64,000 bases of DNA from CAITSH01 sp945892985 (GCA_945892985.1 CAMDDU010000015.1:1-64000); one strand, 5' to 3'. Counted from the first letter of the stretch, positions 24,161 through 33,694 are shown. Translations and numbers: made by a program. The notes: generated by a model from the letters alone, not told the origin.

Positions 24161-25056
24161 TAGCCGCGTGCAAACCACGCCGCCGTTTCCAGCGTGTGGT
24201 AATTGATGTCTATGGTGTCCTCGATGTCGCGCGCATAGCCACCGGCCATGCTCACCGCCACCGCCAGGCCGGCCCGCGCGCAGGCTTCGAACACCAAGCG
24301 ATCGCGGTTCAGCAGCCCCTGTTTGGTCAGCGCCAGCCGCCCCAAGCGATCGTCGATATACGGATCGGCCCCGGCAAGATAAATCACCAGATCCGCACCA
24401 GCCCGTTCCATCGCCAGCTTAAGCCCCGGTTCGAGCAAATCCAGATAGGCGCGATCGCCGGTGTCATCGGGCAGTTCGATATCGAGGTCGCCCGCCTCCT
24501 TCGCAAACGGATAGTTATTGGCGCCGTGGATGGAGAAGGTGAACACCGAATCGTCGCCACGAAATATCGCCGCCGTGCCGTTGCCCTGGTGCACATCGCA
24601 ATCGATGACCAGCACGCGCTTCACCAGCCCCTCTTGCTGCAACACCCTTGCCGCCACCGCGCTGTCGTTGAACACGCAAAAACCCTCGCCGCGATCGCGA
24701 AAGGCGTGATGGGTGCCGCCGGCAAGATTGGCCGCCGTACCCTCGTTCAAGGCCGCACGCGCCGCCGCCAAAGTCGCCCCCGAGGAGCGACGCGAGCGCT
24801 CGACCATCTGCTCCGACCAGGGAAAGCCGATGGCGCGCATTTCCCCTGCGCTCAATGTGCCGTACTTGACCTTGTCGAGATAGGCCGGATCGTGGACCAG
24901 CGAAAGTTGCGCGTCCGTTACCGCATCCGGTACCCGGCAATCGGCCCCCAAAGCGCTGCCCAGCACCCGCTCGCGCAGGCGGGCGTACTTGGGCATGGGA
25001 AAGCGGTGTCCCGTCGGCAGCGGCAGGACGAAGTGGTCAGAGTAGAAGATTTGCAT
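24160..25056 (-). CDS. Histone deacetylase/AcuC-family amidohydrolase
   Basis: A 298-residue zinc hydrolase of the HDAC superfamily. Motifs: GGTHHAF, FCVFND, VLVIDCDVHQGNGTA with zinc ligands, FSIHGANNYPF, YLAGADPYIDDRLG and the C-terminal SMAGGY(A). It starts at ATG 25056 (MQIFYSDHF); the upstream frame enters repeat DNA. Bacterial members act on acetylated small amines or proteins; the substrate here is unknown. Confidence 0.88.
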   Translation of the reverse strand: MQIFYSDHFVLPLPTGHRFPMPKYARLRERVLGSALGADCRVPDAVTDAQLSLVHDPAYLDKVKYGTLSAGEMRAIGFPWSEQMVERSRRSSGATLAAARAALNEGTAANLAGGTHHAFRDRGEGFCVFNDSAVAARVLQQEGLVKRVLVIDCDVHQGNGTAAIFRGDDSVFTFSIHGANNYPFAKEAGDLDIELPDDTGDRAYLDLLEPGLKLAMERAGADLVIYLAGADPYIDDRLGRLALTKQGLLNRDRLVFEACARAGLAVAVSMAGGYARDIEDTIDINYHTLETAAWFARG

Positions 25057-25889
25057 GCGGATTATTGTATGGGAACACTGCGCGATGGTTTCTCTTGCCT
25101 GCGGGGAGCGGGGTCTTTCCTTTCTCTTAAGAGTCATGTTTCGTCCCCCTGCGGGGGGCGACTTACTTTCTTTGCTTGTGCAAAGAAAGTAAGCAAAGAA
25201 AACACACCCCCGATACCGCCCCTTCGGGGTGCCCTGCGCTACTCGGCAAAGCGGGCCGGTCCCTGAACTCGCCCCTGCGGGGCTCAGACAACGGGACCGG
25301 ACATCCCCCGCTTCGCCTGCGTTGCTCGGCGGCATCGCAGGGGCCCCGAAGTCAAAAACAAAGTCAAAAACCCAAACAGCGCAACGCGACGGCTATCGCG
25401 TTCATGCTGTTTTGCTGTTGACTTGCCTTCCCGTAGGGGACACCGAGAAGCACAGCGTCCTCGGGGGCCTTCCGGTCCCGCATGTCTGAGCCCCACAGCC
25501 CTATCGTGGGGCGAGTTCGGGACCGGCCCGAGGAGGCGAGCATCGCAGGGCAGCCCCCGCCACCTCTATTGGAAGACTGTGACGCCCCCAGTCGGGGGCC
25601 GTCACCTCCGGGTCGCCTTTTCTTGGTTACTTCTTTTGGCGAAGCAAAAGAAGTAACTCGCCCCTGCAAAGGGCGAAACCTCCCAACTGCAAAATTACGA
25701 CACCAAACTCACAGAGAAGAAATCGACTAGTCGCGAGTGCAATGCCTAGTCACGTCACGTGGCATTCACCCTCTCCTCTCCCGTCAAGGGAGGGGCGCAA
25801 CCCGGGCGACGGCACCGCAAGGTGCATCGACTGGAAATGCCCGCCTGGCGGGGCTTTCCAGCCTATACCCCTGTAGCCGCCAGCCCCGC
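25057..25889. repeat. 833-base intergenic region dominated by a composite inverted-repeat element
   Basis: No protein gene is supported. The element has an outer hairpin at each end: 25162-25193 (14-bp stem CTTACTTTCTTTGC, four-base loop) and 25626-25657 (13-bp stem GTTACTTCTTTTG, six-base loop). Inside, 25252-25300 and 25472-25530 form an imperfect long inverted repeat (GGGCCGGTCCCTGAACTCG against CGAGTTCGGGACCGGCCC, and GGGCTCAGACA against TGTCTGAGCCCC). Open frames across it are by-products of its composition. Past it lies a copy of the CCCTC/GAGGG dispersed repeat (25764-25796). Confidence 0.8.
25831..25861 (-). terminator. Terminator-like hairpin after htpG
   Basis: An imperfect stem CTGGAAATGCCCGC / GCGGGGCTTTCCAG (two mismatches) lies about 30 bases beyond the htpG stop. 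It shares its outer sequence with the hairpin at 24118-24154. Confidence 0.55.
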
Positions 25890-27875
25890 TCAGGGCATCA
25901 CAATCCGCGCAGCGCCCTCACCCGCCATACCCAGCATCAGCGCATTCATGCGCTTCACAAAGCCGGCCGGATCCTCGAGCTGGCCGCCCTCGGCCAGCAA
26001 GGCCTGGTCGAACAGCAGCTTGGACCAGTCGGCAAAGTGCGCCTCCTCCTGTTTCAAGCGGCTGATCATGGCGTGATCGGGGTTGATTTCCAGGATAGGC
26101 TTCACGTCCGGTGCTTTCTGCCCCACCGACTTGAGGATACGTGCGAGGTTGCCACCCGGATCGTGTTCGTCGGCAACCAGGCAGCACGGCGAATCGGTCA
26201 GGCGGTGGGTGATACGCACCTCCTTGACGCGATCGCCCAAGGCCTCCTTGATCTTTTCGACCAGCCCCTTGTATTCGCCGGCCTGGGCTTCCCGGGCTTT
26301 TTTCTCCTCGTCGGCAAGGCCACCGAGGTCCAGTTCTCCACGCGCCACCGAGGCCAGCGGCTTGCCTTCGAATTCGTGCAGGTTGGACACCAACCACTCG
26401 TCCACGCGCTCGGACAAAAGCAACACTTCCACGCCTTTTTTGCGGAAGAACTCCAGGTGCGGGCTGTGCTGCGCGGCAAGGAAAGTCTCGGCGGTGACGT
26501 AGTAAATCTTGGTCTGCTCGGGCTTCATCCGCGACACATAATCGGCCAGGGACACGACCTGCTCTTCGCTGTCGGTATGCGTGGATGAAAAGCGCAGCAG
26601 CTTGGCAATACGGTCCTTGTTGGCGAAGTCCTCGCCGACACCTTCTTTCATCACGCGGCCGAACTCGCGCCAGAAGGTGGTGTATTTGTCTTTCTGGTTC
26701 TCCGCCAGTTCGTCCAGCAGGCCGAGCACGCGCTTGACGCAACCGGAGCGGATAGCCTCGATGTCGCGGCTTTGCTGCAGGATTTCGCGCGACACGTTGA
26801 GCGGCAGATCCGCCGAATCGACCACGCCGCGCACAAATCGCATGTAGGCGGGCAACAGTTGCTCGGCATCGTCCATGATGAACACGCGCTTCACATACAG
26901 GCGAACACCGTGGCGCGACTGGCGGTCAAACAGGTCAAAGGGCGCCCGCGCCGGGATGTAGAGCAATTGCGTGTATTCCTGCCGGCCCTCGACGCGGTTG
27001 TGCGTGTAGGCGAGGGGGGGCTCGAAATCATGACCGATGTTTTTGTAGAACTCGTTGTACTGCTCTTCGGTGACATCGGACTTGGGCCGCGCCCACAGTG
27101 CGCTCGCCTGGTTGACCGTCTCCAGCTCTGCCGCCGCGGTTGTCTCGGCGTTCTCGACAGCCTCTCCGGCCTTGGCCTCCGCCGGCTCCGCCGCCTTGGC
27201 CATCAGAATCGGAATGGCGATGTGGTCGGAGTATTTGCGCAGGATGGATTTGAGCTTCCAATCGTTGAGCAGCTCGTCCTCGCCCTCGCGCAGGTGCAGC
27301 ATGACTTCGGTGCCGCGCGAGGCTTTCTCGGCTGGCTCCAGCGTGTACTGGCCGCTGCCCTCGCCCATGTTGCATTCCCAGCGCACGGCATCGGTGGCGC
27401 CGGCGCGGCGCGTCAGCACGGTCACTTTGTCGGCAATGATGAACGACGAATAAAAACCCACGCCAAACTGGCCGATCATGCGCGCGTCCTTGGCCTGGTC
27501 GCCGGTAAGTGAGGACAGGAATTCGCGCGTGCCTGAGCGGGCAATGGTGCCTATATTGGCGATCACCTCCTCGCGCGACATGCCGATGCCGTTGTCGGCG
27601 ATGGTGATGGTGCGCGCGGCCTTGTCGAAGGCGACATGAATCTTCAGGTCGGCCTCATCACCATAAAGGGCCGGGTTTTCAAGCGCTTCAAAGCGCAGCT
27701 TGTCGGCGGCGTCCGAGGCGTTGGAAATCAATTCGCGCATGAAAATCTCCTTGTTGCTGTACAAGGAATGAATCATCAATTGCAGCAGTTGTTTGACTTC
27801 GGCCTGGAAACCGAGGGTCTCCTTGGCCGATTCCGGTGCGGATCCCTTGGCTGCGGTGCTGGCGGTGTCACTCAT
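25890..27875 (-). CDS. htpG: Chaperone HtpG (Hsp90)
   Basis: A 661-residue ATP-dependent chaperone. GHKL ATPase motifs are visible: LISNASDAADKLRF, DNGIGMS, GTIARSGTREF and IGQFGVGFYSSF. Middle-domain RRAGATDAVRWE-type and IFHDVFDQ-like regions follow (RAPFDLFDRQ, GVRLYVKRVFI, DLPLNVSREILQQ). An Ala/Glu-rich insertion lies near residues 260-285. ATG 27875 is preceded by GGGAG. No clear sigma-32 promoter was found in the 268-base gap to azlC. Confidence 0.96.
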   Translation of the reverse strand: MSDTASTAAKGSAPESAKETLGFQAEVKQLLQLMIHSLYSNKEIFMRELISNASDAADKLRFEALENPALYGDEADLKIHVAFDKAARTITIADNGIGMSREEVIANIGTIARSGTREFLSSLTGDQAKDARMIGQFGVGFYSSFIIADKVTVLTRRAGATDAVRWECNMGEGSGQYTLEPAEKASRGTEVMLHLREGEDELLNDWKLKSILRKYSDHIAIPILMAKAAEPAEAKAGEAVENAETTAAAELETVNQASALWARPKSDVTEEQYNEFYKNIGHDFEPPLAYTHNRVEGRQEYTQLLYIPARAPFDLFDRQSRHGVRLYVKRVFIMDDAEQLLPAYMRFVRGVVDSADLPLNVSREILQQSRDIEAIRSGCVKRVLGLLDELAENQKDKYTTFWREFGRVMKEGVGEDFANKDRIAKLLRFSSTHTDSEEQVVSLADYVSRMKPEQTKIYYVTAETFLAAQHSPHLEFFRKKGVEVLLLSERVDEWLVSNLHEFEGKPLASVARGELDLGGLADEEKKAREAQAGEYKGLVEKIKEALGDRVKEVRITHRLTDSPCCLVADEHDPGGNLARILKSVGQKAPDVKPILEINPDHAMISRLKQEEAHFADWSKLLFDQALLAEGGQLEDPAGFVKRMNALMLGMAGEGAARIVMP

Positions 27876-27902
27876 GCAAAACTCCCTAATTTCCTGTTGT
27901 TT

Positions 27903-27958
27903 CTGATGGACTGGATGGACTATGTGAAGCAAATCAACTGAATGAACTGAATAAACTT
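27903..27958. repeat. Short imperfect tandem repeats upstream of htpG
   Basis: Two adjacent imperfect arrays are seen: GATGGACTG/GATGGACTA and ACTGAATGA/ACTGAATAA, each with two to three units. They sit in the presumed htpG leader. Confidence 0.55.
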
Positions 27959-28143
27959 GACGGCAAAGCGCCGGGCCGCTTGTTTAAGCCCGACCACGGA
28001 TAGCGCCAGTCGCGCATTATATTGGGTCGGGCCATCCGCGATTCAAGAGCCGCCGCCAGAGTCTTAGCCACCCTGCGCTACAATACGCAGCCAGCCGCAA
28101 CGGGCTGTTTTCCCCGATTTTTCCGTCAGCCACCAAACTCCGC

Positions 28144-28875
28144 TTGAAGCCAAGCTCGCAATTCGTCTCCGGTGCGAAAGCCACCATCATCGCCATGCCC
28201 GGCATCCTGTCCTGGGGGGTCATCAGCGGCGTGGCCATGGTCGGGGCGGGTCTGACGCCCTTCGCCGCCCTCGCCATGTCGGTGCTGGTTTATGCCGGCG
28301 CGAGCCAGCTCGCCGCGCTGCAACTGATCAGCGCCGGGGCACCGATCGCGCTGGCTTTGTTGGCCGGTTTTGTCATCAACCTGCGCTTCATGTTGTTCAG
28401 CCTGTCGCTGTCCTCCCACCTGCGCCACCTGCCCTGGTTAGGCCGTGCGCTGCACAGCTACGCCTTGTCTGACAACAGCTTTGCCGTTGCCATCAACGCC
28501 TTCCACAAGCACCCGAATGACCCGCAGCGCCATCAGTACCTGGCCGGCTCCTCGAGCATGGTCTGGATCGCCTGGCAGGTGGGCACCGGCGCGGGCATCG
28601 TCCTTGGCGCCAGCGTGCCGGCAAGCTGGTCGCTCGAATTCACTATCATCCTGACCTTTATCGCGCTGGTGGTGCCGCACATCAAGGATCGCGCCAGCGT
28701 GGCCGCCGCCGCCACCGCCGGCATGGTCGCGCTGGCCACCGCCGGACTGCCCTTTCGCCTCGGCCTGATTGTGTCGGCCGTAGCCGCCATAGGTGCGGGC
28801 ATGCTGGCCGAACGCGGCAAGGCCGCGGCCCAGGCAGTAGAAACCAGACACCAGACACCAGACTCTAGACTCTAG
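28144..28875 (+). CDS. azlC: AzlC-family branched-chain amino acid exporter, large subunit
   Basis: A 243-residue membrane protein with about five to six hydrophobic segments. AzlC signatures are GILSWGVISGVAMVGAGL, YAGASQLAALQL, NLRFMLFSLSLSSHL and ALSDNSFAVAI. It pairs with the AzlD-type protein encoded next. The start is TTG at 28144. The last ten residues or so (RHQTPDSRL) are encoded by a 7-bp tandem repeat, and the stop codon TAG also falls in it, so they are probably not conserved. Confidence 0.88.
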   Translation: MKPSSQFVSGAKATIIAMPGILSWGVISGVAMVGAGLTPFAALAMSVLVYAGASQLAALQLISAGAPIALALLAGFVINLRFMLFSLSLSSHLRHLPWLGRALHSYALSDNSFAVAINAFHKHPNDPQRHQYLAGSSSMVWIAWQVGTGAGIVLGASVPASWSLEFTIILTFIALVVPHIKDRASVAAAATAGMVALATAGLPFRLGLIVSAVAAIGAGMLAERGKAAAQAVETRHQTPDSRL

Positions 28876-28892
28876 ACTCTAGACACCAGACA
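28846..28892. repeat. Heptamer array AGACACC/AGACTCT across azlC stop and azlD start
   Basis: Six complete 7-bp units (AGACACC, AGACACC, AGACTCT x3, AGACACC) and a partial seventh run from 28846 to 28892. They include the azlC stop codon and end at the base before the azlD ATG. No Shine-Dalgarno sequence is left for azlD. Confidence 0.95.
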
Positions 28893-29219
28893 ATGGATAC
28901 CCTGACCATCTGGCTGCTCATCGCCGGCCTCACACTGACCAGCTATTCGTCGCGCGCATCGTTTATCTCGCTGCTCTCGGGGTTTGTGCCGCCGGCGCCG
29001 CTGCAGCGCGCGCTGCGCTTTGTGCCGGTGGCGATTTTTGTCTCGCTGGTGGTGCCCGAACTGCTGCTCAACGCCGGCCACATCCAGCTGTCGCTGGCCA
29101 ACGCCAAACTCTTCGCCGGACTCACCGCCATCACCGTGGCATGGCACACGCGCAACACCCTTCTCACGCTGCTGGCGGGCATGGCCGTGCTGCACCTTGT
29201 GCGCATGCTAAACAGTTAA
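28893..29219 (+). CDS. azlD: AzlD-domain protein, small exporter subunit
   Basis: A 108-residue membrane protein with three to four hydrophobic helices, including TSYSSRASFI, ALRFVPVAIFVSLVVPELL and LFAGLTAITVAWHTRNTLLTLLAGM, all typical of AzlD. It completes the AzlCD exporter of branched-chain amino acids. Its ATG directly abuts a heptamer array. Confidence 0.88.
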   Translation: MDTLTIWLLIAGLTLTSYSSRASFISLLSGFVPPAPLQRALRFVPVAIFVSLVVPELLLNAGHIQLSLANAKLFAGLTAITVAWHTRNTLLTLLAGMAVLHLVRMLNS

Positions 29220-29390
29220 GATACTTACGACCGCAGGATCAAGCCGCCGAACTTCGGCACGCCGGTACGGTCTTAGTCCTGGATGCACCGAACCACCCCT
29301 TCTTTCCTCCTTCTTGCGCCCCCCCTGCTTACCCTCTCCTTTCCCCCTTTTTTTGTCAACGCAACAAGACACCACGACACCCGGAACGCC

Positions 29391-32162
29391 ATGAAACTTC
29401 GCCTGCCCTCCCTCCTTGCCATGCTGTCCTCGCTGGCCTGTTTTTCACTCGTCGGCACAGGCAACGCCCTCGCCCAGAGCGCCGGTCCGGTCAAATTCAC
29501 AACGGTCGAAGGCATTTCCGAATACCGCCTCAATAACGGCCTGAAGGTGCTGCTGATGCCCGACGGCTCGCTCGACACCATCACCGTCAATGTCGTCTAT
29601 CTCGTCGGTTCGCGCGACGAGGGCTACGGCGAGTCGGGCATGGCCCACCTGCTGGAGCACCTGTTGTTCAAGGGCACCACCCGCCACCCGGACGTCAAGG
29701 CCGAGTTCACCGCCAAGGGCGCGCGCTGGAACGGCACGACATCGCTCGATCGCACCAATTACTACGAAACCTTCACCGCCACGCCGGCCAACCTCGACTG
29801 GGCGCTCGAAATCGAAGCGGACCGCATGATCAATTCGCGCGTCTCCCGTGCCGACCTTGACACCGAAATGACCGTGGTGCGCAACGAATTCGAGTCGGGC
29901 GAGAACAATCCCTTTGGCGTGCTCGGACAGCGCATGGCCGCCGCCGCCTTCATCTGGCACAGCTACGGCCGCTCCACCATAGGCGCGCGCTCGGACATCG
30001 AAAACGTGCCTATAGAACGGCTGCAGGCGTTTTACCGGCATTACTACCAGCCGGACAACGCGGTGCTGGTCATCGCCGGCAAATTCGACGAAGCACAGAC
30101 GCTGGCAATGGTGGCGCGCCACTTCGGCCCCATCCCCAAGCCGGCGCGCACGCTGCAAAAGACCTACACCGTGGAGCCGACGCAGGACGGCGAGCGCAGC
30201 GTCACGTTGCGCCGCGCCGGCGACGTGCAAATCGTCTCGGCGCTGTATCACATCGCCCCGGGCGCCAGCAGCGACTACGCCGCCATCGACCTGCTCACCG
30301 CCATCATCAGCAACGTGCCCGGTGGCCGCCTGCACAAGGCGCTGGTGGACGGCAAGCTCGCCACCTCCATCTGGGGCTATGAACGCCAGCAGCGCGAAGC
30401 CGGTTACGCCAGCTTTGGCGCCAGCCTGCGCCCGAACATGTCACTGGATGCCGCACGCGAGGCCATGCTCAAGGCGCTGGAGAACATCGCCACCGACCCG
30501 CTCACCGCCGACGAGCTCGAGCGCGCGCGCACGCGGCTGCTCAACGAAATTGAGAACATGCTCGCCAACACGCGCGCCTTGTCGACCTCCATCACCGAGT
30601 ACATCGCCATCGGCGACTGGCGCCTGCTGTTCCTGCACCGCGACCGCATCAAGCAGGTCAGACTGGCCGAAGTACAGGCGGCCGCCGCGCTTTACCTCAA
30701 GGCGAGCAACCGCACGCTGGGTGTGTTCATTCCGACGACAAAACCGGAGCGGGCGGAGATTCCCGCCGTACCCGACCTCACACTCGCGCTCAAAGACTAC
30801 AAGGGCAACCCTGAGGTCGCCGCCGGCGACGCCTTTGACCCGACCCCGGCCAATATCGAGCAGCGTGTAATCCGCCGCACCCTGCCCGGCGGCATGAAGC
30901 TGGTGATGCTGCCCAAGAAAACCCGCGGCGGCACCGTCATCGCGGCGCTGGGCATCCGCTGGGGCGACGAGCGCAGCAAGGAAAACCGCGCCACCGCCTG
31001 CGGCATCGCCAGCGCCATGCTGATGCGCGGCACACAAAAACACACGCGCGAGCAACTGCGCGACGCCTTCGACAAGCTGCGCGCGCAAGTGGGCATAGGC
31101 GGCGAAGGCGCATCCGTCGAGACGGTGCGCGCCAACCTGCCCGAGACCCTGAAACTGGTGGCCGAGGTGCTGCGCACCCCGTCCTTCCCGGAAAAAGAAT
31201 TCGAACAACTGAAGCTCGCATCGCTGTCGGCGATCGAGACCCAGCGCAGCGAACCGGGTGCGCAGGCCGGCCTGCTGCTCGGCCGTCACATGTCGCCGTA
31301 TCCGCCGTCGCACTGGTTTTACATCGCCACGCTGGACGAGCGCCTCGCGCGCATCAAGGCGCTCACGCTCGATGAGGTGAAAAAATGCTACGGCGATTTT
31401 TACGGCGCATCAGACAGCGAACTGTCCCTTGTCGGTGACTTCGATCCGGAAGAAATTGCCAAGCTGGCGCAACAGCTTTTCGGCGACTGGAAAAGCCCGC
31501 AGTCCTACACGCGCATTCCCGGCCCTTACGTCGCCGTCCCGCCGATCGACCGCCTCATCGAGACCCCGGACAAGGCCAATGCGGTGCTGCGCGCCAGCAT
31601 GAGCCTGAAGCTGCGCGACGATCATCCGGACTATGTCGCCCTCATCATCGGCAACTATCTTCTTGGCGGCTCGGCCGATTCGCGCCTGTGGCGGCGCATC
31701 CGCGAAAAAGAAGGCCTCTCCTACAGTGTCGGCTCCGCGCTTTCGGCCAGCGCCTTTGACGAGCGCGGCGAGTTCAGCGTATCGGCCATTTACGCGCCGC
31801 AAAACCGCTCACGCGTCGAATCTGCGACAAAGGAAGAACTCGAGCGCGCGCTGCGCGAGGGCTTTACCAAAGAGGAGGTCGAGAATGCCAAGTCCGGCTA
31901 CCTGCAGGCGCGCCGCGGTGCCCGCGGCCAGGACGGCGCCCTCGCCGCCCGCCTGGCGAGCTACGCCGTGCTCAAGCGCACCATGCAATGGGATGCCGAC
32001 TTCGACGCCAAGATCGCAGCACTCACGCCCGAGTCCATTCTTGCCGCGCTCAAACGCCACCTTGATTTCAGCCAACTGAGTTCAGTCAAGGCCGGCGACT
32101 TTGCCAAGCCAAGCGCTGCCGCACCGGCGACCAATCCGGGCAGCAGTGCTAAAGCGAAATAA
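29391..32162 (+). CDS. M16 family zinc metallopeptidase (pitrilysin-like, double domain)
   Basis: A 923-residue secreted protease. Signal peptide MKLRLPSLLAMLSSLACFSLVGTGNALAQ. The first M16 domain carries the inverted zinc motif HLLEHLLFKGT (HxxEH) with the third ligand Glu in DWALEIEADRM. An inactive-type M16_C domain and a second M16 pair (about 510-900) follow, with RRIREKEGLSYSVGSALSA near 790. It ends with an Ala/Pro/Lys-rich tail. Start placed at 29391; 29283 would add a hydrophobic stretch before the signal peptide. Confidence 0.88.
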   Translation: MKLRLPSLLAMLSSLACFSLVGTGNALAQSAGPVKFTTVEGISEYRLNNGLKVLLMPDGSLDTITVNVVYLVGSRDEGYGESGMAHLLEHLLFKGTTRHPDVKAEFTAKGARWNGTTSLDRTNYYETFTATPANLDWALEIEADRMINSRVSRADLDTEMTVVRNEFESGENNPFGVLGQRMAAAAFIWHSYGRSTIGARSDIENVPIERLQAFYRHYYQPDNAVLVIAGKFDEAQTLAMVARHFGPIPKPARTLQKTYTVEPTQDGERSVTLRRAGDVQIVSALYHIAPGASSDYAAIDLLTAIISNVPGGRLHKALVDGKLATSIWGYERQQREAGYASFGASLRPNMSLDAAREAMLKALENIATDPLTADELERARTRLLNEIENMLANTRALSTSITEYIAIGDWRLLFLHRDRIKQVRLAEVQAAAALYLKASNRTLGVFIPTTKPERAEIPAVPDLTLALKDYKGNPEVAAGDAFDPTPANIEQRVIRRTLPGGMKLVMLPKKTRGGTVIAALGIRWGDERSKENRATACGIASAMLMRGTQKHTREQLRDAFDKLRAQVGIGGEGASVETVRANLPETLKLVAEVLRTPSFPEKEFEQLKLASLSAIETQRSEPGAQAGLLLGRHMSPYPPSHWFYIATLDERLARIKALTLDEVKKCYGDFYGASDSELSLVGDFDPEEIAKLAQQLFGDWKSPQSYTRIPGPYVAVPPIDRLIETPDKANAVLRASMSLKLRDDHPDYVALIIGNYLLGGSADSRLWRRIREKEGLSYSVGSALSASAFDERGEFSVSAIYAPQNRSRVESATKEELERALREGFTKEEVENAKSGYLQARRGARGQDGALAARLASYAVLKRTMQWDADFDAKIAALTPESILAALKRHLDFSQLSSVKAGDFAKPSAAAPATNPGSSAKAK

Positions 32163-32340
32163 GCGCCTGCGCTTGAAATAAAAAACTGGGGACGCCCAAT
32201 ACAAGCAATCGCGAAGCAGGCGACATCCCCCTCTGCCGTAAAGGGCTGGCGCAGGATCAAGATACGCATAGAATCAGTCCTGCCGCCACGGCACTTAAAG
32301 CGTGGCGATGCGTGCTGATGCGCGGTAAGTCCTTGGTCAG

Positions 32341-32361
32341 TGCTTAGTGCTTAGTGCTTAG
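32341..32361. repeat. Heptamer TGCTTAG x3
   Basis: Three exact copies of TGCTTAG (32341-32361) and a degenerate fourth lie 36 bases before the next gene. The surrounding 234-base gap 32163-32396 shows nothing else recognisable. Confidence 0.8.
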
Positions 32362-32396
32362 CGCGTAGCCGGCAAGTCGCAACAAGGAGAGCTATT

Positions 32397-33584
32397 TTGA
32401 GCAACACCCAGCCCCAGACATACGAAGTGCAGCCCGAGTGGGTCCATGTGCGTTTTTCCGAGGCCACGAGCTTCACCGAGGTCTATGGCTTTTCCGGCAA
32501 CCAGGGCACGGTCAACCTGGAGGGCGTGCGCTATATGCCCAAGGGGCGTCCATCAAAAACCCTGGCCGTGTACATGCACCCCTCCTCGACGCTGCAGCTA
32601 TTGCCGATGCCGCGCGCGATGGCCGAGCACGGGGCGCATGTACTTTGCGCGGGCAGCCGCTACGCCAAGAACGACACACCCTTGATCATGGAAAAGGTCG
32701 TGCTTGACCTGGGCGCCTACATTCGTCACGCCAAAGAAGTATGGGGCTACGAGAAAGTGCTGCTGTGTGGCTGGTCTGGCGGCGGATCGCTATCGCTGTT
32801 TTACCAATCACAGGCCGAAAAGCCCACCATCACCGCCACGCCCGCTGGCGATGCCATCAACCTGGCCGCAGCCGGCCTGATTCCCGCCGACGCGATGATT
32901 TTTCAGGCCGCGCATCTGGCGCGCGCCATCACGCTCACTGACTGGCTAGACCCGTCGGTGCGCGATGAAAACGATCCGGACCGGCGCGACCCGGAACTCG
33001 ACATCTACGACCCCCAAAACCCCAACCAGCCGCCATACTCAAGCGATTACATTACGCACTATCGCGCCGCGCAGCTCGCGCGCATGCGCCGGCGCACAGC
33101 CTGGGTAAAAGAAACGCTGGAGCGGCTGAAAAAACGCGGCGGTAACGAACTGGAGCGCGGCTTTGTCACCCATCGCACCATGGCCGACCTGCGCTTCCTC
33201 GACCCGGGCATAGACGCCAACGACCGCAAGCCGCGCTGGTGTTACCTCGGCAACCCGGAAACCGTCAACAGCGGCCCCGCCGGCCTCGGACGCTATTCGA
33301 GCTTGCGCGCCTGGCTGTCGCAATGGTCGCTGGAAGATTCACGCGCACTCGGGCCGCTCTGCGCGGCATCGGTCACGGTGCCCTTGCTGGCGATAGAGAA
33401 CACCGCCGATGACGCCGTGCCGCAACCGGACACCGGCCTCATACATGCCGCCGCCGCTAGTCGCGATAAGACTTTCAGGGCCATCAAGGGGGCGACGCAT
33501 TATTATCAGGGGCAACCGGCGCAATTACAGCAGGCCCTGGCAAGCTGCCTCGACTGGATGGGCGAGCGAAATCTGCTCGATTAA
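32397..33584 (+). CDS. Alpha/beta hydrolase, function unknown
   Basis: A 395-residue hydrolase-fold protein. The nucleophile elbow is LLCGWSGGGSL at about residue 127; a candidate acid is ENTADDAVP near 340 and a candidate His is KGATHYYQGQ near 368. It starts with TTG at 32397 behind AAGGAGAG, a strong ribosome-binding site. No signal peptide. Substrate unknown. The downstream VOC gene may be co-transcribed. Confidence 0.75.
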   Translation: MSNTQPQTYEVQPEWVHVRFSEATSFTEVYGFSGNQGTVNLEGVRYMPKGRPSKTLAVYMHPSSTLQLLPMPRAMAEHGAHVLCAGSRYAKNDTPLIMEKVVLDLGAYIRHAKEVWGYEKVLLCGWSGGGSLSLFYQSQAEKPTITATPAGDAINLAAAGLIPADAMIFQAAHLARAITLTDWLDPSVRDENDPDRRDPELDIYDPQNPNQPPYSSDYITHYRAAQLARMRRRTAWVKETLERLKKRGGNELERGFVTHRTMADLRFLDPGIDANDRKPRWCYLGNPETVNSGPAGLGRYSSLRAWLSQWSLEDSRALGPLCAASVTVPLLAIENTADDAVPQPDTGLIHAAAASRDKTFRAIKGATHYYQGQPAQLQQALASCLDWMGERNLLD

Positions 33585-33694
33585 CCGGGAAAGCTGAGGG
33601 GCCGCGCCAGGCCCGCGCCTTCCCGCGCTTTGGACTAACATGGTCGTGACGACCCGCAAGCAATGCGGAGACGCCGCCCCAAACAGGAGGAACC

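Noticed and set aside
25176..25730. Several 60-100 codon frames in the htpG/HDAC gap
   Set aside because: They read across hairpins and inverted repeats and have no protein features.
27876..28143. Sigma-32 promoter for htpG
   Set aside because: No CTTGAAA/CCCCAT pair with suitable spacing on the minus strand.
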